A stretch of DNA of 64,000 nt from Flavobacterium selenitireducens (GTDB taxonomy: Bacteria; Bacteroidota; Bacteroidia; Flavobacteriales; Flavobacteriaceae): contig NZ_JAAVIY010000001.1 in the NCBI RefSeq assembly GCF_014748335.1, forward strand, positions 372,001 to 436,000. Reading direction: 5' to 3'. The notes under the pieces were generated by a model. It did no database searches. It was not told the DNA's origin and worked only from the letters and a program-made list of their open reading frames with translations. Shown here one piece after another: positions 47,802 to 57,632 of the stretch. The translations under genes were made by a program, and so were the position numbers. Position 1 is the stretch's first letter, and every line of letters begins with the position of its first letter.

Positions 47802-48116
47802 ATGATAATAGAACTAACAACCGATACCCTTGCCGAGGTAATTTCCCAAAACGAGAAAGTCGTCGTGCAATATTCCGCTTCCTGGTGCGGCAACTGCAGG
47901 ATCATGAAGCCGAAGTTCAAGAAATTCGCATCGGAAAACGAAAACGTCACCTTCGTGATCGTCGATGCCGAGAATTCACCGGAATCGCGCAAGCTCGCCA
48001 ACGTTTCCAACCTGCCGACGTTCGCGTCATTCAAAGGCGGACAGCTGCTCAACGAAACCCAGACGAACAAAGCCGAGATTTTGGGCGAGCTCGTCTCTGA
48101 AATTTCCGCAAACTGA
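47802..48116 (+). CDS. Thioredoxin-family protein with a WCGNC active site
   Basis: Single thioredoxin domain of 104 residues. The active site is C29-G-N-C32 (SWCGNCR), with asparagine where thioredoxin has proline. The cis-proline is in SNLPTFASF. The N residue should shift the redox potential, but the effect is not predictable by eye. No signal peptide is present, so it is cytoplasmic. The stop overlaps the start of the next gene (TGATG), and a peroxiredoxin precedes it, suggesting a peroxide-reducing pair. Confidence 0.9.
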   Translation: MIIELTTDTLAEVISQNEKVVVQYSASWCGNCRIMKPKFKKFASENENVTFVIVDAENSPESRKLANVSNLPTFASFKGGQLLNETQTNKAEILGELVSEISAN

Positions 48117-48373
48117 TGAAGCTGCCTGTAATCAAACAGCTGACGGAATTCATCGAGGCCAACGACCAGGATTATGTGATCGAGGCCGTCGAAGTGCTCG
48201 AAGCGTTGACCGAAGTGCCGTCGTTAAAAGACGAAGAACTCGACGTGATCGGGGAACTTATCTCGAACATGTATGGCGCGCTGGAAGTCAATAAACTGGT
48301 AAAATCGGGGATGCCGAAAAAAGAAGCGCTTAACAGCTTTATGCAGCGGGTTTTAGGCTCGATAGACAAATAA
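48116..48373 (+). CDS. DUF6952-type 85-aa protein coupled to thioredoxin
   Basis: Small acidic, helical protein of 85 residues with the run KLPVIKQLTEFIE, LEALTEVPSLKDEELDVIGELISNM and the ending MQRVLGSIDK. I recognise it as a strongly conserved flavobacterial family that follows this thioredoxin (recalled as DUF6952). No cysteine is present, so it is not itself a redox carrier. Its start shares a base with the thioredoxin stop. Function unknown; an accessory to the peroxiredoxin/thioredoxin pair is the natural guess. A terminator follows. Confidence 0.85.
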   Translation: MKLPVIKQLTEFIEANDQDYVIEAVEVLEALTEVPSLKDEELDVIGELISNMYGALEVNKLVKSGMPKKEALNSFMQRVLGSIDK

Positions 48374-48400
48374 GCTTCGGCTTGTGATTGATTGGACAAA

Positions 48401-48430
48401 AACGCCTTCCGGTTTGGAGGGCGTTTTTTT
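48401..48430 (+). terminator. Intrinsic terminator after the DUF6952-type gene
   Basis: AACGCCTTCC (48401-48410) pairs with GGAGGGCGTT (48416-48425) with one G.U pair and is followed by T. Confidence 0.85.
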
Positions 48431-48765
48431 ATTTCTATATTCGTCGGCATCAAATAAAACCCAATGAAATCCCATCTCTACTTCCTGCTATCGATGTAGC
48501 TTTTTTTGTCTGAAATCAAAAACGGTTACAGGTTTTGTTACAAAAATTTACTTTGGACAAAAATTGTAACACGGCCTCAAGTCCAAATTAAATCGAGCGT
48601 GACCGCTGGTAGCCACAATTAACTTTGAGCGTTTTAATCGCAGGACTTTGGAATTTCGAAGGACGATTTTTGATTTTCCGAACTGTTTATTACTTTCTTC
48701 AAAACTTATCAAACGGATTTCCGGCAAACCTCAAAACCTTTTTATCTTGCATCAAATTTAAGCAT
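48431..48765. other. Gene-free stretch before the 48766 gene
   Basis: About 335 bases between the terminator and the ATG at 48766. It contains a 12-codon ATG-to-TAG frame at 48464-48499 beginning MKSHLYFLLSM that looks like the start of a signal peptide cut short. No RNA gene or repeat array is seen. Confidence 0.4.
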
Positions 48766-49362
48766 ATGAACACGAAATTTACAGCGGTTTTTCTACTTGC
48801 TTTTTGCGGATGTTTCGCCCAGGATGTGATTTACACGCGATACAACGCCGCGATACAGGCCGAAATCAAATCCGAAGGCAAAGCCACCATCACATATACG
48901 AAACCCGACGTTCCCGGTAACAACTATGTGATCGACAAAGGCGATGTCAAGGAAATCAAATACCAGGACGGGCGATTTGCGGAATTCCCTGCCGATCTTT
49001 ACGAAGGTTTGAGCCCCGAGGAAACCGCGGCCGCGATCAAAAAAGTCGCCGAGGCCTATGCTTACGACAACGATAAGGACCGCAACCGCTTTAAGATCGA
49101 GTTTAAAGACGCCAAACTACACGTCACGAAGGAATCGGATACGAGAATTTACGATTTCCGCGATGTGAAGTCGTTCATGCCCGTTTCCAAAAAAGAAGGC
49201 GACAAGGCAGCCATCGGCATTTGGGTGATGACTGCTGCAAATAAACAGGCTACCAAATGGGAAAAGGGAAAATTAACGATTTACGTCGAAGGCCAGGACA
49301 ATGCCTACGAGTTGTATAACCTGCTCAAGCACCTCAATAAGGCGCTCAAAGCCCAAAAATAA
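48766..49362 (+). CDS. Exported protein of unknown function
   Basis: Predicted periplasmic protein of 198 residues with signal peptide MNTKFTAVFLLAFCGCFAQ starting at the ATG at 48766. The mature part is rich in lysine and aspartate and has GDVKEIKYQDG, YDFRDVKSFMPV and the C-terminal YELYNLLKHLNKALKAQK. It has no recognised family. The longer frame from 48625 is not signal-like and is rejected. It is followed by tpx with about 70 bases between. Confidence 0.7.
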   Translation: MNTKFTAVFLLAFCGCFAQDVIYTRYNAAIQAEIKSEGKATITYTKPDVPGNNYVIDKGDVKEIKYQDGRFAEFPADLYEGLSPEETAAAIKKVAEAYAYDNDKDRNRFKIEFKDAKLHVTKESDTRIYDFRDVKSFMPVSKKEGDKAAIGIWVMTAANKQATKWEKGKLTIYVEGQDNAYELYNLLKHLNKALKAQK

Positions 49363-49433
49363 AGGCATCTGCAAATTTACGACGGACGCCGGCTGCATTT
49401 TTCGTAATTTCGGACTTTAAAAACACATCACAA

Positions 49434-49931
49434 ATGTCAACGATAACACTGGGCGGCAACGCCATCCATACGAACGGGTCATTGCCACAAAAAGGCGAAA
49501 CGGCGAAAGATTTCGCGCTTGCGAAAGACGATCTTTCCACGGCAAGCCTTTCGGACTACAAGGGCAAAAATATCGTACTGAATATTTTTCCGAGTGTCGA
49601 CACCTCTACCTGCGCGACCTCGGTACGGGTCTTCAACCAAAAGGCCGCGGGGCTTTCCGACACGGTCATCCTTTGCATTTCGCGCGATTTGCCGTTCGCC
49701 CAAAAGCGATTCTGCGGAGCCGAAGGCATCGAAAACGTATATTGCCTTTCGGATTTTAAAGACGGTAAATTCGGAAAGGATTACGGACTTGAAATGACAG
49801 ACGGCAAACTCGCCGGGCTGCATTCGCGTGCCGTGATCGTGATCGACAAAAACGGGACGATCGCATACAGCGAACAAGTACCCGAAATCGCAGACGAACC
49901 GAATTACGAAGCCGCGTTGGCCGCCATCTGA
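49434..49931 (+). CDS. tpx: Thiol peroxidase
   Basis: Peroxiredoxin of the Tpx (lipid hydroperoxide) class, 165 residues. The peroxidatic cysteine is in SVDTSTCATSVR and the resolving cysteine is in DLPFAQKRFCGAEG, the atypical 2-Cys arrangement. The start MSTITLGGNAIHTNG is typical. The gene opens the run tpx-dgkA-ftsK-lolA-lptF/G-ribB, with only two bases to dgkA. Confidence 0.96.
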   Translation: MSTITLGGNAIHTNGSLPQKGETAKDFALAKDDLSTASLSDYKGKNIVLNIFPSVDTSTCATSVRVFNQKAAGLSDTVILCISRDLPFAQKRFCGAEGIENVYCLSDFKDGKFGKDYGLEMTDGKLAGLHSRAVIVIDKNGTIAYSEQVPEIADEPNYEAALAAI

Positions 49932-49933
49932 AA

Positions 49934-50308
49934 ATGAGTTTCGAAAAGGACAATACGTTTTTCACGGGAAGGCTCAAAAGTGTGAAGTATGCGTTTTTGG
50001 GTGCCGTCAAGCTGCTTACCACCGAACACAGCGTGATGGTGCAGTTTGCGATCGGGATCGGAATGGGCATTCTCGGGTTCGTCATGCAGATTTCGGCCTT
50101 CGAGTGGATCATGCAAATCTTCGCGATCGGCCTCGTGATGAGCGTTGAGGGACTGAATACCGCCGTCGAGAAAATCGCCGATTTCATCCATCCGCAGTTC
50201 CACGAAAAGATCGGCTTCATAAAAGACATAGCCGCCGGAGCCGTTTTCTTCGCCGCCATGACCGCAATTGCGATAGGATTGCTTATTTACGTCCCAAAAT
50301 TCATTTAG
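49934..50308 (+). CDS. dgkA: Diacylglycerol kinase family protein
   Basis: Small inner-membrane kinase of 124 residues with three helices (about 45-60, 62-80 and 98-118). The family signature VEGLNTAVEKIADF contains the conserved glutamate and asparagine of the active site. In Gram-positives the homologue phosphorylates undecaprenol, in E. coli diacylglycerol; the substrate here is not known. Confidence 0.92.
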   Translation: MSFEKDNTFFTGRLKSVKYAFLGAVKLLTTEHSVMVQFAIGIGMGILGFVMQISAFEWIMQIFAIGLVMSVEGLNTAVEKIADFIHPQFHEKIGFIKDIAAGAVFFAAMTAIAIGLLIYVPKFI

Positions 50309-50329
50309 AATATCACCAGCCTAAAACCA

Positions 50330-52822
50330 ATGGCCAAAACAAAAAAAACCGCAACGTCCGACAAAAACCAACCGAAGAACAAAATCAAAATCGGCCGCAG
50401 GCATGAAATCCTGATTGGGTCGCTGCTTGTGTTGCTTTCGATCGCGCTGCTGCTTTCGTTCATTTCGTTCTTCATTTATTGGAGGGAAGACCAAAGCACA
50501 CTGGTTTCCTGGGCCGACAGAAGCCTCAAGGCACGCAACTGGCTCGGCAAATTCGGGGCGTGGCTCGCTGATTTCTTTATCTTTAAAGGATTTGGGGCCG
50601 CTTCTTTCCTGTTCGTAAAACTATTTTTCCTGACCGGATCGTTTTTGGTGCTCGACGTGCCGCTGCGCAAATTGAAAAGCATCTGGTTTTGGGATTTGTT
50701 CGCCCTTGTGGTGTTGTCGGTTTTGTTCGGATTTTTTGCCGATTCATTGCCCGAACTCGGCGGAACCGTTGGATACGAGATGAACGTCTTCCTCCAGGAT
50801 TACATCGGAAGCACCGGAACTTTCCTCGTGCTCGCTTTCGGAATTATCATTTACCTGGTGTACAAAATCAAAGTTTCTCCCGATGCGATAAAAGGCTTTT
50901 TCGAACGCAAAAAATCGGAAATCAACGAAGAATTGGCCAAAATGAAATCGCCTGCGGTTCCGGTTGCCGACAATGCCGGCGATGCCTACAATCTCGAGGA
51001 ATTTGCCGTGACTGAGGAAAATCGGGCGTTTGCCGCCGAAGAAGACGAGGAAGAAATACCCGAACCGGTACTCAAGGTCGCATCGAAGTTCGAGATCGAC
51101 AAGGATGCGTTGCGTCCGACGATAGAACATCCGTCAGAGATTTCGCTCACTCCCGATTTCAAGCACGAAGCGAAGCCCGATCCGCTGCCGACACCTGTCG
51201 CCGCCGCGCATATCATCACGACCGATGACGAGGCGTTCGTGATCGAGCAGGCGCCAGAAGAAGATATCGTAGAGGAAAATCTTGCCGCGCGACTGGTAGA
51301 GGATTTCGGCTTGTTCGACCCGACGCTCGAACTTTCGAATTACAAATTCCCTACGATCGACCTGTTGAAGGATTACGCAGGCGGAGGCATTACCATCAAC
51401 CAGGAAGAGCTCGAGGAAAACAAGAACCGAATCGTCGAGACATTGCGCAATTACAAGATCGACATCGCCCAGATAAAGGCGACGGTCGGCCCGTCGGTAA
51501 CGCTTTACGAGATCGTGCCCGAAGCCGGTATCCGAATCTCCAAAATCAAAAGTCTTGAGGACGACATCGCCCTTTCGCTTTCGGCTCTCGGCATTCGTAT
51601 CATCGCGCCAATTCCCGGCAAAGGGACGATTGGTATCGAGGTTCCGAACCAGAAACCGACGACCGTTTCGATGAAGGCCGTTATCGGATCCAAGAATTTC
51701 CAGGAAGCCGAAATGGAACTCCCGATCGCGCTCGGAAAGACGATCTCGAACGAAACTTTTGTAGTCGATTTGGCCAAAATGCCGCACTTGCTCATGGCGG
51801 GAGCAACGGGACAGGGAAAATCCGTCGGATTGAACGCCGTCCTGACTTCCCTACTCTACAAAAAACATCCGGCCGAGGTAAAATTCGTGCTCGTCGACCC
51901 GAAAAAGGTCGAACTGACGCTGTTCAACAAGATCGAGCGCCATTACCTGGCCAAACTTCCGGACACCGAAGACGCCATCATTACCGACAACACCAAAGTC
52001 GTCCACACGCTGAATTCGCTTTGCGTCGAAATGGACAACCGTTATTCGCTGCTCAAGGATGCGATGGTGCGCAATATCAAGGAATACAACGAAAAGTTCA
52101 AAAGCCGCAAACTCAACCCTGAGGCCGGCCACCGTTTCCTTCCATACATCGTGTTGGTCGTCGACGAATTTGCCGACCTGATCATGACCGCCGGAAAAGA
52201 GGTTGAAACGCCTATTGCCCGTCTGGCACAACTTGCGCGTGCGATCGGGATACATTTGATCATTGCCACGCAGCGCCCGTCCGTCAACGTCATAACGGGT
52301 ATCATCAAGGCGAACTTCCCGGCCAGGATCGCCTTCCGCGTGACCTCAAAAATCGACTCTCGTACTATTTTGGACACGCAAGGTGCCGACCAACTCATCG
52401 GTCGAGGCGATTTGCTGTACTCGAACGGCAACGACGTGATTCGCGTTCAGTGCGCATTCGTCGACACTCCGGAAGTAGAAAAGATCACGGAATTCATAGG
52501 CGCGCAAAAGGCGTATCCGAACGCCTACATGCTTCCTGAATATGTTCCGGAAGGGGAAACTGGCATGAATCTTGAGTTCGACATTTCGGAAAGAGACGCG
52601 CTTTTCAGGGAAGCTGCTGAAGTTATCGTATCTTCGCAGCAAGGCTCGGCCTCGCTCCTGCAACGCAAACTGAAGCTGGGTTACAACCGCGCCGGAAGGC
52701 TCATCGACCAATTGGAGGCTGCCGGCATCGTCGGTCCTTTCGAAGGAAGTAAGGCCAGAAGCGTAAACGTACCTGATTTGCAGGCTCTCGACCAGTTTTT
52801 CGCAAATGAACAAAATGAATAA
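50330..52822 (+). CDS. ftsK: DNA translocase FtsK
   Basis: Septum-located DNA pump of 830 residues that moves chromosome ends during division. Four membrane helices lie at about 28-185, followed by an acidic Glu/Asp linker, the translocase domain with Walker A GATGQGKSVGLN and VLVDPKKVELTLF, and the C-terminal gamma winged helix (LLQRKLKLGYNRAGRLIDQLE) that recognises KOPS/dif-type sites. Its end overlaps the longest lolA frame by 17 bases. Confidence 0.96.
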   Translation: MAKTKKTATSDKNQPKNKIKIGRRHEILIGSLLVLLSIALLLSFISFFIYWREDQSTLVSWADRSLKARNWLGKFGAWLADFFIFKGFGAASFLFVKLFFLTGSFLVLDVPLRKLKSIWFWDLFALVVLSVLFGFFADSLPELGGTVGYEMNVFLQDYIGSTGTFLVLAFGIIIYLVYKIKVSPDAIKGFFERKKSEINEELAKMKSPAVPVADNAGDAYNLEEFAVTEENRAFAAEEDEEEIPEPVLKVASKFEIDKDALRPTIEHPSEISLTPDFKHEAKPDPLPTPVAAAHIITTDDEAFVIEQAPEEDIVEENLAARLVEDFGLFDPTLELSNYKFPTIDLLKDYAGGGITINQEELEENKNRIVETLRNYKIDIAQIKATVGPSVTLYEIVPEAGIRISKIKSLEDDIALSLSALGIRIIAPIPGKGTIGIEVPNQKPTTVSMKAVIGSKNFQEAEMELPIALGKTISNETFVVDLAKMPHLLMAGATGQGKSVGLNAVLTSLLYKKHPAEVKFVLVDPKKVELTLFNKIERHYLAKLPDTEDAIITDNTKVVHTLNSLCVEMDNRYSLLKDAMVRNIKEYNEKFKSRKLNPEAGHRFLPYIVLVVDEFADLIMTAGKEVETPIARLAQLARAIGIHLIIATQRPSVNVITGIIKANFPARIAFRVTSKIDSRTILDTQGADQLIGRGDLLYSNGNDVIRVQCAFVDTPEVEKITEFIGAQKAYPNAYMLPEYVPEGETGMNLEFDISERDALFREAAEVIVSSQQGSASLLQRKLKLGYNRAGRLIDQLEAAGIVGPFEGSKARSVNVPDLQALDQFFANEQNE

Positions 52823-53465
52823 GATGAAAAAAGTATTCCAGATCGCATTCCTCCTTTTGATTGCCTTCCCGGCCCAGGCCCAGGACAAAAAGGCGAAAGC
52901 GCTGTTGGACGAAGTGACTGCGAAAGTCAAGAGTTATAAAAACATCACGATCGATTTCAAGTATTCGCTCAACAACGCCAAAGAGAACGTAAACCAGGAC
53001 AGCAAGGGAAGCGTGATCATGCAGGGCAATATGTACGTGCTCAACTTTATGGGCGTCACCAAAATCTTCGACGGAAAGAAAACGTATACCATCATTCCAG
53101 AAGACGAGGAAATCACCATCTCGAAATACAGCGAAAAGGACGAAAACGCCATCACGCCGAACCGCTTGCTGACGTTTTTCAACTCCGGTTATAAATATTC
53201 GTGGGACATTACCCAAAACGTCAAAGGCCGCAAAATCCAGTATATAAAATTGACGCCAATTTCGTCCAAAGACCAAAGAAAAGAGATTCTACTGGGCATC
53301 GACAGCCAGACCAAACACATCTACAATCTAATCGAAATGGGCAAAAACGGCACCAAGACGACACTCACTGTTAATTCTTTTAAAACCAATCAGCCGTTGT
53401 CGAAAAATCAGTTTACTTTTACCGAGGGTAAATACCCGAATTACTACATCAACAAACTAGACTGA
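52806..53465 (+). CDS. lolA: Outer-membrane lipoprotein carrier protein
   Basis: Periplasmic chaperone that ferries lipoproteins from LolCDE to the outer membrane. A signal peptide MKKVFQIAFLLLIAFPAQAQ is followed by a mature domain with the LolA pattern of beta-strands (ITIDFKYSL, GSVIMQGNMYVLNF, KKTYTIIPEDEEI). Three in-frame ATGs exist at 52806, 52815 and 52824; the last gives the cleanest signal peptide and starts two bases past the ftsK stop, so the true start may be there. The gene is eight bases before lptF/G. Confidence 0.9.
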   Translation: MNKMNKMKKVFQIAFLLLIAFPAQAQDKKAKALLDEVTAKVKSYKNITIDFKYSLNNAKENVNQDSKGSVIMQGNMYVLNFMGVTKIFDGKKTYTIIPEDEEITISKYSEKDENAITPNRLLTFFNSGYKYSWDITQNVKGRKIQYIKLTPISSKDQRKEILLGIDSQTKHIYNLIEMGKNGTKTTLTVNSFKTNQPLSKNQFTFTEGKYPNYYINKLD

Positions 53466-53473
53466 TTCCAGGA

Positions 53474-54967
53474 GTGAAAATCCTTGATCGTTATATCTTA
53501 AAATCTTTTGTGATTACGTTCGCCACGGTGTTCGTAATCCTTTTTTTTATATTCATTTTACAGACCGTTTGGCTCTTCATCGCCGAATTGGCCGGTAAAG
53601 ACCTCGACTTTTTCCTGATCGTCAAATTCCTGCTGTTCGCCATGCCGAGGATCATTCCGTTGGTATTGCCGCTTTCGGTGTTGCTTGCTTCGATCATGAC
53701 GTTCGGAAGCTTCGCCGAGAATTACGAGTTCGCCGCGATGAAGTCGTCCGGGATTTCGTTGCAGCGCGCCATGCGAAGCCTTATGGTTTTTATCGGATTG
53801 CTGGCCGTTGCCTCCTTCTTTTTCGCGAACAACGTCATTCCATATGCCGAGTACCAGTTCATCAATTTCCGTGCGGACATTGGGAAAAAGCAACCTGCGA
53901 TGGCCATTACCGAAGGGCAGTTCAGCGATGTCGGATCATTCAATATCAAGGTCGATAAAAAATCGGGAGAAAACGGCAACCAATTGACAGGCGTTACGAT
54001 CCACAAAAAATCGGGGACGGGCCAAGGCACGACTACCGTCATCCGATCCAAGACAGGCGAGCTCATGACGAGCGAGGAATCCAATATCCTGAAACTGATC
54101 CTCAAGGACGGCGATTATTACGAAGACCTTACGCCCAAGCGATACGAAGACCGCAAAAAATTGCCGTTTGCCAAAAGCGAATTCAAGCGCTATATCATCA
54201 ATATGGATTTGGGCAAACTCAATAAAATGGACGAGTCTGAAGAAAAGGTGACCACCAACAACATGCTCAACGTCAACGAGCTGCGCTACACGCTGGATTC
54301 CCTGAACAAAGACTACGACAAGAACATTATCTCGTTTGCCGATAATATTTACCAGCGCACCGGAATCCTGTCCAATGCGAACCATATAGTGGTAAAGAAT
54401 AAAGTAGACACCGCCTCTGCTCCTGCCGTCAAAACGGAACTTCCGAAGGATTTGTTAGGTCAGTTCGACAATACCGACAAACTCGCTTTGCTCAAAATCG
54501 CCTCGGGCAATGTGGAAAGTACGAATTTTTCGATCGATGGTTCGGTCCATGAAATGCAGGACAGCATTAAGAACATTAACAACCACGAGCTGGCGTTTTA
54601 CGATAAGTTCGTCATTGCGTATGCGTGCATCCTGATGTTTTTTATCGGAGCCCCGCTTGGTGCGATCATTCGCAAGGGAGGCGTCGGTTTGCCGATCGTT
54701 TTCGCCGTACTGATCTTCATCACCTTCCATTTCATCAATACTTTCGGAAAGAAAATCGCCCAAAGTGACGGATTGCCGCCATTTGCAGGTGCCTGGATGT
54801 CATCGTTTATCCTGACGCCATTCGCCGTAATGCTCACATATCGCGCCACGAACGATATCGGACTCTTCCAGCTAGACAATCTCCTGGAGCCCGTCGGAAA
54901 CCTTTTCCGCAAGATTTTCAAAAAGAAAGAAGCAGCACAAACACAACAAAATGTCAATCAAGCTTAA
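53474..54967 (+). CDS. LptF/LptG family permease
   Basis: Inner-membrane subunit of the LptBFG lipopolysaccharide exporter, 497 residues. The YjgP/YjgQ pattern is seen: an N-terminal helix ([25 protein letters not shown]), helices near 55-120, a large periplasmic domain, and three helices at the C-terminus. It starts with GTG. A single gene here may act as homodimer with a second copy elsewhere; F and G cannot be told apart by eye. It is translated together with lolA and ribB. Confidence 0.88.
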   Translation: MKILDRYILKSFVITFATVFVILFFIFILQTVWLFIAELAGKDLDFFLIVKFLLFAMPRIIPLVLPLSVLLASIMTFGSFAENYEFAAMKSSGISLQRAMRSLMVFIGLLAVASFFFANNVIPYAEYQFINFRADIGKKQPAMAITEGQFSDVGSFNIKVDKKSGENGNQLTGVTIHKKSGTGQGTTTVIRSKTGELMTSEESNILKLILKDGDYYEDLTPKRYEDRKKLPFAKSEFKRYIINMDLGKLNKMDESEEKVTTNNMLNVNELRYTLDSLNKDYDKNIISFADNIYQRTGILSNANHIVVKNKVDTASAPAVKTELPKDLLGQFDNTDKLALLKIASGNVESTNFSIDGSVHEMQDSIKNINNHELAFYDKFVIAYACILMFFIGAPLGAIIRKGGVGLPIVFAVLIFITFHFINTFGKKIAQSDGLPPFAGAWMSSFILTPFAVMLTYRATNDIGLFQLDNLLEPVGNLFRKIFKKKEAAQTQQNVNQA

Positions 54968-56075
54968 CACGATAGAGGAAGCCATAGAGGATATCCGACA
55001 AGGAAAAGTCATCATTGTCGTCGATGACGAAGACCGCGAAAACGAAGGCGATTTCCTGGCCGCAGCCGAAAAGGCGACACCCGAGATGATCAACTTCATG
55101 GCTACCCACGGCCGCGGACTCATTTGCGCACCGCTTACCGAAAGCCGTTGCAAGGAGCTCGATCTCAAGGCGATGGTCACCAACAACACCGATCATATGG
55201 AAACCGCCTTTACCGTTTCTGTCGACCTCAAGGGACGCGGTATCACGACAGGGATTTCTGCCGATGACCGCTCCAAAACCGTGATCGCCTTGACCGAACC
55301 TGATATAAAGCCATACGATTTTGCTCGTCCCGGCCACATTTTCCCGCTGATCGCCAAACAAGGCGGCGTCCTGAGAAGGACCGGACATACCGAGGCAGCA
55401 ATCGATTTTGCCCGCCTTGCCGGTTTCAAGCCTGCGGGCGTCATTTGCGAGATCATGAACGAGGACGGTTCCATGGCGCGTTTGCCTGAGCTTGTGGAAG
55501 TCGCCAAACGATTCGACCTGAAACTGGTTTCGATCGAAGACCTCGTGGCGTATCGGATGCAACACGACTCACTTATCGTAAAGAAAGAAGATTTCGATGT
55601 GGAAACGCGTTTTGGCACGTTCCGATTGAGGGCATATGTACAAACGACGAACAAACAAGTCCATATCGCCTTGACGAAAGGCACCTGGAACGCAGGGGAA
55701 CCGATCCTGACACGCATCAATTCCTCACAGGTCAACAACGACATATTGGGAACCCTGACCAACAACGCGGACCAGCGGCTCGACGATATGTTCCAGCTCA
55801 TCAACGACGAAGGAAAAGGTGCGGTAATTTTCATCAACCAGGACATGGAAGCTTACGGGCTTTTGAACCGCATTTCCGAACTCAAGGAATTGCAGTCGAA
55901 TGGCGTTTACAAAGCACCGAAAATCGTGATCGACAGCAAGGACTTCGGGATCGGCGCCCAGATTTTGCACGACATCGACATCTGTAAAATTCGCCTGGTG
56001 TCCAACACCCAACAAGGAAAGCGCGTCGGTATGATCGGTTACGGACTGGAGATTACTGAATACGTCGGGTTTTAA
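54951..56075 (+). CDS. ribB: 3,4-dihydroxy-2-butanone-4-phosphate synthase with degenerate GTP cyclohydrolase II domain
   Basis: Riboflavin pathway enzyme of 374 residues. The N-terminal RibB domain (about 1-205) has the acidic cluster [22 protein letters not shown] and the substrate loop [10 protein letters not shown]. The C-terminal part (about 210-374) has the size of a GTP cyclohydrolase II domain but lacks the zinc-binding cysteine cluster (CxxxxxxxxxCxC) and the catalytic tyrosine/arginine environment, so it should be inactive in that step. The start overlaps the end of the lptF/G gene by 17 bases. Confidence 0.9.
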   Translation: MSIKLNTIEEAIEDIRQGKVIIVVDDEDRENEGDFLAAAEKATPEMINFMATHGRGLICAPLTESRCKELDLKAMVTNNTDHMETAFTVSVDLKGRGITTGISADDRSKTVIALTEPDIKPYDFARPGHIFPLIAKQGGVLRRTGHTEAAIDFARLAGFKPAGVICEIMNEDGSMARLPELVEVAKRFDLKLVSIEDLVAYRMQHDSLIVKKEDFDVETRFGTFRLRAYVQTTNKQVHIALTKGTWNAGEPILTRINSSQVNNDILGTLTNNADQRLDDMFQLINDEGKGAVIFINQDMEAYGLLNRISELKELQSNGVYKAPKIVIDSKDFGIGAQILHDIDICKIRLVSNTQQGKRVGMIGYGLEITEYVGF

Positions 56076-56222
56076 GTCATAAGCATAAACGATTAGCACC
56101 AACTTCAGGACAGTATCGGCATATCCTAATTAAGTAGCTTCCGACTTCCATCCCTCGCAGCATTAACATTCTCGACCTCTTTATTTCGAGGCTCGGGAAA
56201 ACATTTCTGCAGACTCATCGTG
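56076..56222. other. Gap between ribB and the GH125 gene
   Basis: About 147 bases separate the converging genes. No terminator with good pairing was found, only a weak CCTC/GAGG fold near 56177. Confidence 0.4.
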
Positions 56223-57632
56223 CTAAGGCGTGAGCAAATGCGGCTTTTCGCGCTGCAATTTCCATATCAATTCTCCGAACAACGTATTGGCCCAGGCGAA
56301 CCAGGATCGCGTGTATTTTTTAGGATCATCTTTGTGAAACGATTCGTGCATGAAGCCGGTTCCCCCATGCGTCGTTTTCAATGTTTGCACGCATTGCCTG
56401 ATTTCGGCCTCGTCGACACTTGTCAGCGCCTGCATGATCAGCCCGATGTGCCAGATGTAATGTTCCGGCGTGTGCGGCGCACCTACTCCATTGGCCGCTT
56501 CCCCTTTGTAATAATACGGATTTGAATCACTGAGCACCATTTTGCGAGTGCTGACATAAATCGGATCGTCTACGTCGCAACTTCCGAAATACGGCATCGA
56601 TAGCAAACTTGGGGCATTGGCATCGTCCATATACATTCGGTTTCCGAATCCGTCCACTTCATAGGCATACACTTTTCCGTAAACCGGATGATCGACGATC
56701 GCGTACTTTTTCAGCGCATTTTCAACTTCGGATGCCAATGCCGTACATTCAATGCTGAGCCCTTTGTCCTGGAGGATTGCCGAGGCCATTTCGCTCAACT
56801 GACGCAGCGAGACGACGGCGAAAAAATTGGAAGGCACCAGGAACGGAAATACCGTTGCGTCGTCCGATGGCCGGAACATAGAAGCGATAAGCCCGACAGG
56901 TTTTATGGGAAAACCATATCCGTCAAGCGGAGGCGTGTCGATGCTTCTCGGGGACGACCTCATGAAACTGTATGGCCCTTTGCCATCCTTGCGCTGCTGC
57001 TCGCGAAACGTATCGAGAACCAGGCGCATCGCTTTTTGCCATTGGGCATCGAAAGGCGTCGTGTCTTTGGTTTGTTTCCAGTAATGGTAGGCCAATCTGA
57101 TCGGGTAGCAAAGCGAATCGATTTCCCATTTGCGCTCGTGCAGCTCGGGCTTCATCTCTGTTATATCGTTCGGAAAATCCTTGCTTCCTGTGGCTTCTTT
57201 ATTGAAAGCGTTCGCGTAGGGATCGATGAGGATGCATTTCGCCTGACGATAAATCACGCCCGTCAACATCTCTTTCAACCGACGGTCCTGCTTTGCCAGT
57301 GCGAGATATGGCATGACCTGGGCCGTGCTGTCGCGCAACCACATTGCGTGTATGTCGCCCGTGATCACGAATGTATCGGGTTTGTTGTTCCGGACCGAAA
57401 AATCGACCGTCGTATCGAGCGTGTTGGGAAAACAATTCTCGAAAAGCCATGCCAACTCCGGGTCCTGTAATTTGCCCTTCATCTCTATTATCAGTCTCTC
57501 TACCGCAGCACTGTTGAACTTACGTCGGGACTTTGGGACGCGGACAACGGGAAATCCGTCCGGCAAGAAGTCGTAGAAATACGCGCCCAACGTAGCGAGC
57601 GTCGAAGCCTGTAAAAAATATCGTCGATCCAT
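56223..57632 (-). CDS. GH125 exo-alpha-1,6-mannosidase with a twin-arginine-like signal
   Basis: Glycoside hydrolase family 125 (formerly DUF1237), 469 residues. The family motif TGDIHAMWLRDST lies at about 92-104 and others are SSPRSIDTPPLDGYGFPIKP and GVGAPHTPEHYIWHIGL with TTHGGTGFMHESF. The N-terminus MDRRYFLQASTLATLGAYF has the RRxFLQ pattern of a twin-arginine signal, so it may be exported folded. No other carbohydrate genes are adjacent. Catalytic residues of the family are an aspartate and a glutamate, which I did not locate individually. Confidence 0.9.
   Translation of the reverse strand: MDRRYFLQASTLATLGAYFYDFLPDGFPVVRVPKSRRKFNSAAVERLIIEMKGKLQDPELAWLFENCFPNTLDTTVDFSVRNNKPDTFVITGDIHAMWLRDSTAQVMPYLALAKQDRRLKEMLTGVIYRQAKCILIDPYANAFNKEATGSKDFPNDITEMKPELHERKWEIDSLCYPIRLAYHYWKQTKDTTPFDAQWQKAMRLVLDTFREQQRKDGKGPYSFMRSSPRSIDTPPLDGYGFPIKPVGLIASMFRPSDDATVFPFLVPSNFFAVVSLRQLSEMASAILQDKGLSIECTALASEVENALKKYAIVDHPVYGKVYAYEVDGFGNRMYMDDANAPSLLSMPYFGSCDVDDPIYVSTRKMVLSDSNPYYYKGEAANGVGAPHTPEHYIWHIGLIMQALTSVDEAEIRQCVQTLKTTHGGTGFMHESFHKDDPKKYTRSWFAWANTLFGELIWKLQREKPHLLTP

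Noticed and set aside
54951..56075. Bifunctional RibBA
   Set aside because: The cyclohydrolase II half has no zinc-binding cysteines, so only the RibB activity is supported.
56160..56215. Terminator after ribB
   Set aside because: The only fold seen, CCTC/GAGG, is four base pairs with a long loop and no T-run.
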